Source: Clarireedia homoeocarpa | Taxonomy: Eukaryota > Ascomycota > Leotiomycetes > Helotiales > Rutstroemiaceae | NCBI GenBank assembly: GCA_001465935.1 | Contig: LNKV01000025.1 | Location: forward strand, 1,011,609 to 1,075,608 | DNA length: 64,000 bases | Direction: 5' to 3' | In this document: piece by piece, positions 13,627 to 26,194 of the stretch | How positions within the stretch are numbered: position 1 is the stretch's first letter | Layout: each line of letters opens with the position of its first letter | The notes under the pieces: generated by a model | What the model saw: only the letters and a program-made list of their open reading frames with translations | Told to the model about the DNA's origin: nothing | Databases searched by the model: none | Made by a program: the position numbers and the translations under genes

Positions 13627-13788
13627 GAAGAAGAAGAAGAAGAAGAAGAAGAAGAAGAAGAAGAAGAAGAAGAAGAAGAAGCAAAAGAAGCAAAAGAAGA
13701 AGAAGAAGAAGAAGCAAAAGAAGCAAAAGAAGAAGAAGAAGAAGAAGCAAAAGAAGCAAAAGAAGAAGAAGAAGAAGAAGCAAAAGAA
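13627..13788. repeat. (GAA)18 microsatellite plus three 33-bp AKE-rich units
   Basis: Eighteen GAA triplets occupy 13627-13680. Three copies of a 33-bp unit follow (13681-13713, 13714-13746, 13747-13779), each reading AKEAKEEEEEE on the plus strand, then a partial unit. An 86-codon plus frame (13540-13800) spans it but is almost entirely repeat, with no conserved flank. Expression as protein is not supported. Confidence 0.85.
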
Positions 13789-14061
13789 AAATATCATTAA
13801 TCGAAAAGCATTGGTAAAGAAAACGAAAAGAAGTGCTCAACACGCAAAAAAGAGAATCAAGAAAGAAAATAGCGCTGTCACAGTGTCCAAGGGTAGAAAG
13901 AAATCCCCGCTGGCGGTAAACGCTCCACGATATCCTAAATGTATCTCAACACCCCTTAGGTCTCGACTTCCTAGCATCCAGCTCAATAAACTTACGTCCG
14001 TTTCCAACTCTGCTGATCCCTGTAACATCCACCCTAACCATCCATCCCCCTCCTCCAAAAT

Positions 14062-14836
14062 CTACTCTCTTCCATTCTCCGAGTTCTTCCACTCTCTATT
14101 CCATCGTGCAATATCAGTTCTTCGCTCCTGTACCCTTCTATGTATCGGTAGACTCTGCTGGTACCTCTCATTGTCCTCGCTTGAGGATGGATAGGTATTC
14201 ATGTCCTCCCTCGTCGAGTACGGAACCTGCTGGAGTGATTCTGTTATGGGGCGGGCGTATTGGCTTTGTTGTGCATATTGGGGTTGAGATTGAGATTGAG
14301 ATTGGTAGCTGGGCTGTTGGGTTTCATGGTAGTTGTAGGTAGATTCGGATGGTGAAGATTGGTAGTTGGGTTGTTGGGTTTCAGGGTAGTTGTAGGTAGA
14401 CTCGGATGGTGGAGATGGATAGGAGGACTGTTGAGTCGGTGTGTATTGAGATTGTTCAGACTGGTAGGTATACTGAGAAGTATATTGTGGCTGTTGAGTG
14501 TACTGAGGTTGGTGTTGTTGCTGTTGGTAGGTGGAGGTGGTGGTGGAAGCTGGTTGTGTTGTGTATTGTGTTTGGGCTGGTTGTTGATATTGAGAGTATT
14601 GGGGTTGCTGTTGGGCGGAGTACGAGTTTGTGGAGCTATGTTGAAGGTTAGGTCATCACCAGTACTTGGATGTGGGTCGGCGTTTCTTACTAGTATCCAG
14701 AGTTCGTGTTTTGGTTCGACATTCTGCGAATTCTTTGAATAGATGATTTGAGCACTTGCTCGATCTGGCGTTTAGAGCTTGAGAATGTTGTTGTATAAAC
14801 GATGATGAAAATAACAGTTACAAGAAGAGACTTCAT
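14062..14836 (-). CDS. Secreted Gln/Tyr-rich repeat protein (small two-exon gene)
   Basis: I do not recognise a family. Exon 1 is 14836-14691 and exon 2 is 14635-14062; the 55-nt intron has GTAAGA, a CTAAC branch site and ATAG. Each exon alone lacks a long ATG-initiated frame, but splicing gives 239 residues with no internal stop. The N-terminus (MKSLLVTVIFIIVYTTTFSS) looks like a signal peptide, followed by a KR dibasic site (residues 22-23). Residues about 50-175 are extremely rich in Q, Y, S, T and P (QQQPQYSQYQQPAQTQYTTQ). They include two near-identical units, PSESTYNY(P/H)ETQQP. The last 60 residues become charged (RRVQERRTDIARWNREWKN). Composition suggests a prion-like or cell-wall/effector-type secreted protein; that is inference. 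The plus-strand frames here are shadows. Confidence 0.75.
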
Positions 14837-16672
14837 CAGTATTTTATACTATTTCCTTAACCTTCTAATAAGCTTTCCAGCACCAATTTCACATGCTCGC
14901 TGGAACACGATAATATCCCCCTTCCTTTGCCCACCCATACCACATCAATGATTTCCTCTTCCTTGTTTCATTTTCCCATCTTCCTTCCTCAGTCTTTATA
15001 AAAGAATCCCCACAATTTTCCTTCTCAATCAGCTACTCACTCTATCGCTGTCCTGTATAACCTCTCGGGCCTCCGAAAGTGGGCCTGCACCACCAATTAA
15101 TGATCTCGCTTATATTAAGGGGTCGGCTCCTCGAGACCTCTCCATACAAGCAAAACTGTCTTGTGATACTGATCCTAAGTCCTTAAATCGTATTAGAGCC
15201 GCTTTGAATGAATCTGGGTATTACTGTGTTGATTTCCATGTCCTTTGTTCCTTCATTTCTTGTTGCTGTCGAGTCCGCAACTCTCTGTGCGTGTGAGGAA
15301 GGACACGAACACTTACAATTTATGGCGGAACCATTGTGTTTGAGGATCTGTACATAGATTTCTGCGATAACCAAATGCGCTGCTGTGCTTTGGGAGTGTG
15401 TGAAGCTTCGTAATGCTCTCGTGGCCGGTTGACGCGAGCTACTCAGGAATGCAAGGAATCGTTCACCTAGACCACGGTTCCGGGTTGCGTTTGGTCAGCT
15501 GGCCACCATTGCATAATAAACGATATAGTTTAAAAGGACTACGTATTCTTTAAAGGTTGCTGTTGACACAAATTCGTAGATTAGCAGATAGCTAAGGCAT
15601 GGTTCATTCAGAAGAGGGGGTGTGAGATGGTGATTAGAGCTGGGTAGATGTTGCTGCGATTCCTGTCAAATAAACTGATTAAGCACAGCGGCTACAGCAC
15701 GAAAGAGGAATAAACTTTAATGGTTTTACTTTAAATGAGTAGTCCGCCAAGATTTTCCAGGTAAGCTGTGTGGGAAGAAACAAAAACACGCCGTCGTAGG
15801 CCAGTTGGAGAGCGACTGTTCGGAAACCACCATTACATAATGGCTTATCTTCTATCGTTCAGCAAAATAGTTTCAGATTCATTATTCAAAGTGGAAAATT
15901 GATTAAGAATTCTTGATATAAGCGTTTTTACCATTGTCCACCTTGCAGATTTATGGTCCCTCATATTCCGCGTCGATCTCAGGCGCTCACTCTTCATGTA
16001 TCATTGCAGTCTACCTTATTCGTTCTTAAGACACGGAATCATCAAACAACACGTTTAAACTCCAATAATAATTTCAGTGAAGTAGATTCTATGCCCTAAA
16101 TCCTACGTCTTGTCAACCCCCAGAAGATAGATCTCATCTGCTAAGTCATGATGGCAAGGGGAATGTAAGTTGTTTAGACAGATATATTTGTATTTTCTCA
16201 TGGTTCTACCACTATTATTTGTATCTGCACTACGTAGCTTAGAGCTATTATCCATGAAATATCCGGCATAAATCCAGCAAGGTGATGCAAGAGCCACCTG
16301 AAATAACCAAGGGTCCAAAACAGAAAGATAGGCAAGATAACAACCATCAAAATTCATGAATCGTGACAGCAATAAGAATAGAAGAAAAGAGAAAGAGGAC
16401 CTGGCTAGCAGCCTCGGGTTGGAAAGAGTTTGGATGAGAAAGGAGATCCAGGGGGTTGTCCACCATCCACCATCGAGGGATATAGTTCGACTTGTGAAAC
16501 ATCATTCCAAACGAGCTCGGCATCAACGAGACCCACGAGAAAGAAACAAGTAGGGAGAAAAAAAGTGTAGGAATAAATAAGATAAAAATGAAAATGGAGT
16601 AACAACGAGAATCCAGCTCTCCTACTCAAGCCAACAAAGCAAATTTCGGGATATGCGATAGGTCCCTGCGTA
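14837..16672. other. Intergenic, no supported gene
   Basis: It contains the promoter of the Gln/Tyr-rich gene and the 3' flank of the C2H2 gene. Short frames (15183-15374, 16103-16372) have no recognisable features. Confidence 0.45.
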
Positions 16673-19594
16673 TCACACATCTGCACTACTTGCTGTCTCC
16701 ACCGATGCCATGGAACTCTTCCGCTGCTCAGTTTTGACCTTCAAAAATTTCCGTCTTGTCTTCTTTGCCGGTCCTATCCTATGAATATCTCTTTGATGGG
16801 TCTTCAGGTTTTCGTGTCTCGTGAAGGTGGTTTTACAACCATTATAGTTACACGTCAGCGATCCATCTTTGATGCTATGTTTCTCATTGATATGGCGCTT
16901 GAGGTTTCCTTTACTCCAGTCTCCCTTGGGAATATGGGAGCAGAAGGGACATTTCAGACGTGTGCCGGTAGTTTTCTCCGATACTGACGAGGTGGGACTT
17001 GTGGGAGGCTCCAGACTATCTTGAGACGATGACTGAGATGGACTAGAAGCGAAAGGATCGAGATTGAATTTGGGATTGAGACTATCCTCCCAAATATCGG
17101 CGCGATTCGTCAAATCAGGAATAACAAGGGCTTCGATGTCATTTCCGCGAGCGTCGCTGACCATTTCAAGAAGTTGCTTAATACCTTCGATTTGGTAGTC
17201 TGTTCGAGGACTTTCTACCCATCCTTCCTGGGCATAGAGCTTGTCACACAACTTTCTCACAAGCGAGTAAAATTTCAAACGAGACGGAGTATCGCACGGA
17301 AACTAAGAATTGTTAGAAAGTTGCAAAAAAGTTCGTTAAAAAGACTCACTGAGACGTTAATAAGCTCGATCTCAACCCTTCTACTATCTGTGATTGAACC
17401 AGTCACAACTTTCATTTCGATTATGTTTATGTTTTCAATGTAAGGTTGAACCTCAACATTTTTCCTAAGTTCCTCGAAAATGACGGATCTTACCATGTCG
17501 ATGAAGTTGGAATTCTCTGTGAACGACGACGCAAAGCTCCCAGCACGAGAATGGCTCTCGTTAAATCTTAAGTGATCTAGAACTTTCAAGCCGTTAGCGC
17601 AACATATATAATGGTATTAGCATATAGGCGTACCATCAAGAAGGATTTGAAGAATCCTAACGCAATTATTCTCTTCGATACTGAGCGAAGCTGCTGCTCT
17701 AGATCTTTCGCCTGTATGCGGGGCGCTGGTACCGAACCTGACCTGCCAGAATCCCGCGATGACTTGCAGATGAGGTTCCTGTTCGGATAAATTGCCAATT
17801 CCAGCCACCCAACTTGAGGCTTCTTGGAACCACAATTCCATCTTCAGCGGCGTCAAATCGTTGTAAATGACAGCGGCTGAAGCGTACACAGTTGTAAGGA
17901 AGGCAAAAGCATCCTCGATGGTGTCAGGTTTCTTGCGCCCTTTTAGTATCTCCCGAAAGACGTTCAATCCTAATTCAAGACACACAGTCGGGTTTCTAGA
18001 CATATCGAGCAATTTAGGAAAGGACTTGGCGGCTTCAATTCCTGGCAGTTTCAACTGTATATCTCTCAGGAAAACGCTATGGGCAGTCTCAAAATCGTCG
18101 ATCAACTGCTTGGAGTTTTCCCAGTATCTTGAAAACGATCTGATAGTGCTAGAGGTGAAACAAGAGTGGCCATGTTCCAGGCAGCAATTCTTGTCATCAG
18201 TGGGACTTTGTAGGGACTGGTCAAGAAAAGCTTTATCTGTATCCATACCAGCACCAATCTCCTGTTGGGTGTATGGCTTCTGCAATATCTCTGCAAGTGT
18301 GAGATCGTTCATAAACTCGCTAGCCGTATCGAGGGGTTTTTCGAAATTGAGTTGGATTCCCTGTTCAAATGGGCCACCGGATTCAAGAATCGCGTCAGGT
18401 TTAGTTACCTGAGTTTGGTGGTATATATCGTCGGCTGAGAAGTACTGGGGCCGTTGCAATGCATTGGACTCATCATAACTACCTTGACTGGTTGTGGGAG
18501 TGGTCCAAATATGAGCTGTTTCTGACACATAGCTTGGGACTGACTCAAAGGAGGTTCCATGTCTAGCACTCTCATTGGATGACGCCCATGAAATCTGTGG
18601 ATACACAAGGTCGAGGCCATTAGACGTTGTTCTTTGATCCTGGCTCGGAGCATAAGAGGTTTTATGAGTGGGCGAGTAGTGTGGTACACGGTCTCCAAAT
18701 GGCAATTGGGAGATGTTGCTCGGGGTAGCGGACACGGGAGCCATCGAGTTCCTGGCTCTCCCAAGATCGATTGAAACGTTTGTCTCCTGGACGTCCGTAA
18801 AAGTTTCCCAGCCCATAGAAGAATAACTGATATGACGACTGGAATGCCGAGAAGGTGAAAAGAGCTCAAATCGATCCGGTGCATCAAGCTCTAGTAAATG
18901 CGACACACTCTCTCCATTGAGCTCAGTGCGGTTATCATTATGTTGAATAGAATAACGGACAGGAAGTTCGTAAGATCTTTTAATGCCAGATGCATTCTCA
19001 GGGACGGAATGACTCCTATTAGAACTGATGTATCCCGGAGGCCTCGGGGGAAGTTCCAGGGAGTGTCCGCTCTGTTTCGCGACGCCTACCATCGACAGAA
19101 TTCGCCATATAGCATTGGTCAAGCGCTTCTTGCGGTCGCACTTGATATTTAAATCAGCACCGCAAGGGCAACGATATTTTCCTTCCAGAACAAACTGCTC
19201 GCAAGCAGAGATGTCCAGTAGCACTTCATCTTGCATCGCGATCGTTTTATAACAGCCATTCAAGAGACATTTCCGACAATCCTCGTCAGTGTGGTGTCGA
19301 GTGGGGAGTCTGCGGTCATATATTAACATTATTGCAGACCCGGAGAATCAAAACTCACGTATAAGGATGGGCCGAGTGAGGATAATTATTATAAAAGCTC
19401 GCCGAAGTTTTCTCCAGAATTGCATCGATATGTTCGGTGCAGATTAAAGAGCAATTCTGGGATGTATCGGAAAATGTATCGGGACCGCTTGCTGAGAGGG
19501 CCGAAACTGATCCACTGGTAGTGCTTGCCTTGAAACTGCCCACCGAGGAAGCGGACATGTTCCTATTGTTTCTGTTTCTGCTAAATGATAGCAT
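16673..19594 (-). CDS. C2H2 zinc-finger protein, probable transcriptional regulator
   Basis: Four exons: 19594-19359, 19309-17634, 17582-17350 and 17302-16673, joined by introns of 47-51 nt with CTAAC-type branch sites; the spliced product is 924 residues. The N-terminus is Ser-rich. Cys clusters (CRKCLLNGC, CPCGADLNIKC) occur around residues 84-145 and could bind metal. The middle is Ser/Thr-rich and probably disordered. Two C2H2-like fingers lie near the C-terminus: one with C-X2-C (CPFCSHIPKGDW...HINEKH) and a canonical one (CNYNGC...HQRDIH). A basic tail (KKTRRKFLKVK) could be a nuclear signal. I chose the ATG at 19594 (MLSFSRNRN); the frame extends upstream to 19753, so the start is uncertain. 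Targets are unknown. Confidence 0.85.
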
Positions 19595-21895
19595 TGCCAC
19601 AATGCTGAATGACCGGTGTTTTTGGTACAGCCCGCTGTGCCTTCTGCAAGCTTTTGATGAGCCATATTGGATGACAACGTCGCAAAGATATAGAAGGCGG
19701 TAAAGTATGCCCCAATCTTTGATGCGTAATATCATCCCACCATCCAAGACCACCCATGAGGGGAACAGGACTCCAGGAATGCTTAGCGGTTGGTGTTATG
19801 AGATGTGCAGTCGGGCGTTGATGCTTGTGATAGTGAAATGTTGCATATTCCTGCAGACGTATTCCTTCTTCCACCACCATCTTATACTCGGCGTCTTCTT
19901 TTGGGATAGACCTATGAGTACGTGAGCCGCTGCCAGTTTTTAATGGACCATTGAGCTCACGGAGATAGCAAATATGATTTGCCTCGTTCACCTCCCTTGG
20001 ACTCATATTCCTGTTTGATATACATTCGTGCGCCGCGGGAGTATTGGATAGGTCTATTCACAACTCGGTGATCGGTTAAATAGAATACGTTCAGGGCCAT
20101 GTCCATACTTGAATTGCCGTCTGAATGTGTTACTATTGTTCGAACGCATGATGTTGCTCTTTGGGAGGACTCCGTGTTGAGTCCTGTGAGTAGCGGGCTA
20201 GTCCAGGTAAGGTGGTGAAATGAATGACCGAGTGCTTTTGCCATTGAGTTTCAGAAATTATAGTAAAAATGTATCAATTGAAACAAGAACATACCCAAGA
20301 AGCACGGCAAGAATCGCTGATGTTCGGGAAACTTTTTCATCTTCTTCTTGTGGGAGTCTCGTAAATCATATAAACAGCACAGCCCCCAAAGGCCCCCAAA
20401 TCAACCGGAGGCGGTCTTCTCAACACTGATTAAGGGGCCTTTGGGGTCTAATTATCAAAAATTCTAGTGGCAGATTACATTTAGAATGAGGGCCGATCCT
20501 TCCCCGAGGTACCTCAGTACAACTCCGATCCATTGTATTCCTCTTCTAGTCTGTAAAGCCTTATCAAGGGCACATGTTATATTATAGTATACAGCACTAG
20601 AAGCGTCGGCTGGCAGGAATAACAGGACTCAGTTATGAGGCTCTAGTCCTGGAAGGTGCGGGTTATAGATCCGAGTGGCACAGAATAGATTAATCACAAG
20701 CTTGAATATATCGCTGCATCGCCAGGAATGGGAGATATAGCTACCCCGCTTCCTGCGCGGCACTCCCTCTAGTCTTTTGGCAAAGGTCCAACTCCGAGAA
20801 TAGCCGGAAAGTCCACGCATATTAATCAACACTTAGAGCGTAACAGTCTCCGACCAGGAAATAATGGGGTTGCGATAAGGACGCCTCATTCATCTAAAAA
20901 GTTCATAGATAGCTACAAAGCTTACTGCGTTTAACAGGGGAAGTCTCGAATACTGACGCTGCGTGCCACAGGGTAGTATCGACCTTTGGGGCTTCACAAA
21001 TCCTGGTCCAGAGACGTAAGCAAGACAATACCTGATTTTTGGATCCATTGCACTCAATGGAACTCATGTGGGATGAGGTAATTGGTTTCGTCAATAATTT
21101 GGTGACATAGGTTTGTTGATGGAACTTTGATATGTCGCAAGACTCGAGCACTTCTCGGTTCCTAGGCTCAAAGCATCTTATTGCCATAGTTCAGTAGCTC
21201 TCTCTATTATGCAATACTTCAAAAACATAAGCAATGCGAACTGTGGACCGTGTGTAATACTGTGAAAAAGAAATTATCTCGGTGTGTGTTTTCGGTTTTT
21301 CGGGCATTATTGCACAACTAGGGGAAGGAGGTTAGATCGAACCGGAGGGAAGAGGCAATCAAAAGAACGATATTTGCCTCACTATGGGTCGTAAAGCAAA
21401 TGCGAACCATCAAACGAGTCAAGCTGTCGTTCCCTTCATCACAACCGGCAACTGTCCGTAGTAATCCGCAGCCATATAAGGGTTCTGCTGCGAAAGTAAC
21501 GACGCTGTGGAGACTCTTAGGACGATCCAAAGAATTTAATCAAATAGTTCAACACCCAGAGCAATGCGTCAAGGAATGGAGCAGATGCGATAGCCACATG
21601 TATGTATGGGGATGAGGATAAAACAACCAAAAATATCAAAGGCCACTTGTGATATATAAGCCAGATGTGTTTTCATTTTTGCTCCATCTATCCCATTACC
21701 AACAGCGGGTCGTGACCAAACCCACTCGTTCACCATCATTAGCACTATCAACATCTAGCCCATCTTTTGACCTTTGCTCTGTTACCGAAACGCCATGCTT
21801 GAAATAAAAGATAGGTTGGTATAGTAATAGTACAAAGCGGTATGATCAAGTATATGCAAATGTATGTTCAGGTATCAAGAGTATATATGCCTCAA
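19595..21895. other. Intergenic, no firmly supported gene
   Basis: Minus-strand frames at 19957-20244 (MAKALGHSFHH...) and 19581-20006 are open and partly overlap, but lack a domain or convincing splice joins. They may belong to an upstream exon or leader of the C2H2 gene. A hairpin-capable inverted repeat lies at 20384-20446. The rest shows nothing recognisable. Confidence 0.4.
20384..20446. repeat. Perfect 13-bp inverted repeat
   Basis: CCCCAAAGGCCCC at 20384-20396 is exactly complementary to GGGGCCTTTGGGG at 20434-20446, with a 37-nt spacer. It is GC-rich in AT-rich surroundings. It could form a strong hairpin or be a dyad protein-binding site. Confidence 0.7.
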
Positions 21896-24800
21896 TTAGT
21901 AGGGAGGTTTCGCCACATTACCCCGTTCATGCTCCCCAGAAATTTCAATCCCATTTAGTAGATCCTGGAGATCTACTACCTTATCATTCTCTTCACCCCA
22001 TGGCATGTTCGAGTATCCTCCTGCTCGACTTTTCGTGCTTCTCTTCGCGCTTCGACCGGTTCGATATGCTTCTGGTGAAGACTGGACTTGCGCCTGGTCT
22101 TGAACGGCAATATTCTCACCAGCAAGCGAAGATGGAAGTGGTGGCACGGGCGGAACATTTGTGTCGTCTTGTGCTGCATCCGAAGCGATGGCGTATGAAG
22201 CTAGAGGTCTTTCTAGGTAGCTAGGAATTCTGTCTCGTGATTTTGACCTCGATCGTTCGCTTTCGGGCATAGACGCCGACCGTTCGATACCCGAGGCGTT
22301 CTGCTGATTGAAGGTGTTGACAGATATTTCGGAGGCTGAGAAGTCATAACTAACCATACTCTCACTACTTCCATCACTGTGCGTAGCGCCGGCTCTAGTG
22401 CTTGGTAATGTTCCTGGTTGCCCTGATAGGATTCGTTTCAATTGATCGACTCTAGTAACAGACCCTCGGCTAGATTCACTGGTAGCTGCCGGTGATTGTC
22501 CATTACCTTTCCTCAATTTATGAAGAGTTCCGAGACCATTGACGGTTCCATAGGTGGAATTTGCACTACTTCGATGACCGTGTCCACCAGCAGAAGATGC
22601 AGTTCCGCTTTGACTACCCCCATTGCTCAACCCATGAACTGCAAGGAAATTTCGATGGGTCGTAGTATTTGTACCTGTCTTCGATCCATTGATCGAGGCA
22701 GTCTTGCTACTTTCTTGTGCGACAGCAATCACAGACTCCTTGCTCCATTCCGACATTAATTGATCCTTGATTTTGTCAGACAAAATGTGGTCCTGAGCTG
22801 CTGCAGGTGCGTCCGCGCTCAAAATAGGATGAGTGAAGCTGCGGCCAGGAGAAGCAGAAGGACTTGCGGGAGGCGAGTTGAGAGACGCCGCGTATGACAA
22901 TGAAATTAGTTTGACCATCTCAAAACGATCGTTGAACGGCGTAAAGGCTACCTCTTCAGGTGCCTGGTTAGGTGGGTTTGATACAGGTGTTGTGCTACCT
23001 GGAGTACCGATTTGATCGAAACGAATAGGAGGGAAACGAATCCTATCGTCCCAAAGTCGCCCTTTCTGTCTGCGGAGAATCTCTTCTTGGATGGCTCTTC
23101 CGATAGGTGAACCCTCAAATTCGAACTTTTCGCACAAAATCCAAAAATAGCCAAGACACAAACTTCCAAGACGGATTCTATGAATCGCAAGATCGATTTC
23201 TTGTACATCCTCCTGCAATTTAAATATCATGGGCAACCCACTTCTGACTGCGTTAACCCCCAAGGAATTGACAAGCCGTGCCAGCAAAAGATGTAGGAGG
23301 ACAATATCATTCTCATTGTCCACATACTGGAGTGCATTTTCATAAATAGCAAGGTGGAGAAGTTGGAGGAACGTTGACCGCACAGGCTTGGCAGGCTTCT
23401 CGGTTCGCGACGCATTAGAAACCGCTCTTTTAGAAGGGTTCGTGGCCGAGTCATCACGGGCGGATTTGGTCAATGCTCTTGGCCTCTCATCAAAGACTCG
23501 CTGGTCTGACTTTGTAATTTCCTTGTCGAGCCAGGTCAACAGAGCATCGGCATAGGCTTTTCTAACCCTTCCATCACTATCGCGTAGTAGCCATTGCGTG
23601 CCTTCCCACACTTTGACAGGTACACGATTTCTAGCCAGACTCCCAGCCACAGTCATAGACTTATGACTTGCCACGAGCAAGATCAACTTGATGGCTTCAA
23701 GTGCTTTAATTTTAGCGGTATCAAATGAGAAGAATCCATCAGTACTAGAATCTTCTAATAATTCTGCGTTGGATGCAATTGTATTCATTGCAGCTGCTGG
23801 ATTCTCAATGGCTGCAACAGTGCCTGAAATTGAGGGGGATGGCTTGAGCCGCGAAAGAAGCGCGGAGACCATGTCGGAGATCTGGTCAGCATAATAAACA
23901 TGGGTAGCCAAAGACCCAATGCAACTTTGTAACCGGGCTAGAAGATCTATTCGAGTTTCTGTTGGCACCGGGACATTCTCTGATGTGACTGGGGTGGTTG
24001 CCGATCCAATAGCGCCGGTTTTTTCATCCGCGCCGTTATCCGGCTGGAGATGTGGTCCGCCAACATTCCCGAGCTGAAGTATGATCAAAATTTGCTGGAT
24101 GAGTCCCAGAAGAACATCCATCACACTCAAGCCTATCAAATTGATGTCTGACTTGAGCAGGTAATCAACCATGGTTGCCAAAACAAGTTGCTGAGTCAGG
24201 GTAGCCTCAACCTGAGCAGTCCTTACTAGGCTGTCCATAGCTGTTACCAAAATAACATATCGGTCTTGCACTGGAGTCCATCTTGTAATCAGGTCAAAGA
24301 CCCGTGGCGCCCATCCCCTACAGTGCTCCTTGGTGCCCGTCTCAATGACGGATTCTTGCTGAGCGACTCGATCTGAGATAAACTTCAGTACAGCGGTCGT
24401 TGCCCCATGTATCTGCGATCTGTTGTTGACAACAAAGATCTGCTTCAAGCACTGTATAGCCAACACGCCAATATTCTCCTCGGCCATTTTATCCGCATCA
24501 GCGGTTGTGTCAGACACAGTGGTAGGATGTGCTCCAGCAGTGTCAACTGTTCCAACTGTTGCATTGCTGGCTCGCCTTTTCAACAGCGTTTTCTCGGTTC
24601 CCATCTGCTCTTCGGTCTCCGCGCGATTTTGTAAGAGATTGATGAAGTCCTCGTTATCTGTCCAGATATTCTCGAGTAAGATCGGTACAACGACGTCAAG
24701 CTGTCTACCTGCCACAGTAGCAAGCGCCTCGGAAGATGCCACACTTTTGACTGCTTGTAACCCAACAGTTCTCCATCGTATAGCCACAGGGGTGCTCTGG

Positions 24801-25344
24801 GCCTTATTTTCTTGTCTCGTGGAGGCAAAAGACGCGTATATTCGGACTATCTCTTCGTACTGATGTAGGTATTCCTGATCGGCAGAAAGAGATGCCATAT
24901 CATGGTGTTCGCAGAAAGCTTCAAAAGTCGGTATTGACGCTTCGGCCATGGTGATATCTTGCGAGCGCAGTATGAGATTGAAAATCTTAAGGACATAAGG
25001 AGCGTAAAGAGGCAGATCTCGCGGAGCTTTCTCGATCAAAGCAGCCAGTATCTGGAGTGTGACTTGGACATTTCTATTCCACCAAATTAGCATCCTTTAC
25101 AACGGTCCGTCAGTATGCGACCAACATACCCGATCCTCGCTCTCCAGACGTCGCTCGCTGTCTTCTTCTCCAAAAAAGCCCCAACCTTCTGGACCTTACT
25201 TCTTCGGGTCGTCGCATAGAATAGCAGGTAGCTCAATTCACTGGAATTCGGTTTGACATCCACCGCTCCCTTCGTAGTCCTCGGATAGCATTTGAGTATC
25301 AAAACTTGATGCTTCGGACGACATTTCTGCCGTATGGAATGCAT
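21896..25344 (-). CDS. EFR3: Efr3-family plasma-membrane scaffold of the PI4-kinase complex
   Basis: Efr3 anchors the Stt4/PI4KIII-alpha complex (with Ypp1/TTC7) at the plasma membrane. Two exons, 25344-25130 and 25073-21896 (56-nt intron), give 1130 residues. The first exon carries the conserved basic N-terminus (RPKHQVLILKCYP) and YLLFYATTRRSKVQKVGAFL; splicing continues in frame as RARIGNVQVTLQILAALI. The first 700 or so residues are helical HEAT/ARM-like; the last 350 are Ser/Gly/Pro-rich and probably disordered. The basic N-terminal patch is what binds acidic membrane lipid in the family. Length fits filamentous-fungal Efr3. An ATG at 25093 is inside the intron and is not the true start. 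Confidence 0.93.
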
Positions 25345-26194
25345 TTGAACGCGCGGCGGGAGCTCTAACTCGAGCAGAACTCTTACGTTAGTCTGTTAAA
25401 CTCCAGGACGAGTCGTATCTTTCTGGAATGTTGAATCGATTGAGTCGGATTCAGTGGAACCCAGAGCCCAGAGTTTGGAGAGATGTAGGACCAATGATTA
25501 TCATAAACACGTCGTCAGCTTGGAGTAATTGATATGGCGGATGTGATTTTTACCTGCTGACTGGTGAGATGGACTGGATAGTAATTGAGAAACCAAGTCT
25601 CTCGGTTCAGGCAGCAAGCAAGGCCAAAATAATTTCCGAGCGAACCCTGATCTCGGGTTCGGCTGACTTTCTCACAGTATCGGGAATGACGTAAAGAGAT
25701 TAACGCGACGCTAAGACATAAGGCTGCGTGACTAACAACTGAATGATTGGTGATCCAGGTGGACAGACAGACTTCACGAGATATTTTTTGAGGATATACT
25801 TTTGTGAAGCGGTGTATTGGTGAAAGTGTTCTTTCAAACGAGCCCCTAAAGTTTTGCTAGCTCTACAATGCATGAAACGAGTTGTTGTTGAGACACTTTC
25901 AATCAAGGTTGGCCCACAATCACATGTCGGTGCGTGAGCCATATATACTAAAGTTAGATACTCCTAGGCGCAGCTAGACCGTGCGCTGCGCTGCGCTGCT
26001 CAAGATGAGGGAACGCGTTGATTATGAAGGAAATACATGAATGTAGGTGATGATACAGCAGGAGATTTATGTCGCTTTAACGGAGGACCAACAACGTAGC
26101 AGTGACGCCGCAAGGAAATGAGATAAGAGAAATCCAAAGGTTTATAATAATAATACGGCAAATATCCTCAGCCTCCATTATCGCAGGTCTATAT
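25345..26194. other. Intergenic, no supported gene
   Basis: EFR3 promoter on the left and thioesterase 3' flank on the right. A short GCTGC/GCGCT-rich run lies at about 25980-26002. Nothing else was seen. Confidence 0.45.

Noticed and set aside
13540..13843. Repeat array as a possible CRISPR or as coding genes on three frames
   Set aside because: Units are contiguous without spacers, so it is not a CRISPR. All frames across it are open only because of the triplet repeat.
14359..14742. Plus-strand frames of 127 and 81 codons (14359-14742, 14406-14651)
   Set aside because: They are antisense shadows of the spliced Gln/Tyr-rich gene and translate to Val/Leu/Gly-rich strings from CAA/TAC codons read backwards.
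19581..20244. Two minus-strand frames upstream of the C2H2 gene as a separate gene
   Set aside because: No splice junction gave a sensible joined protein, and no family is recognised; left as intergenic with a note.
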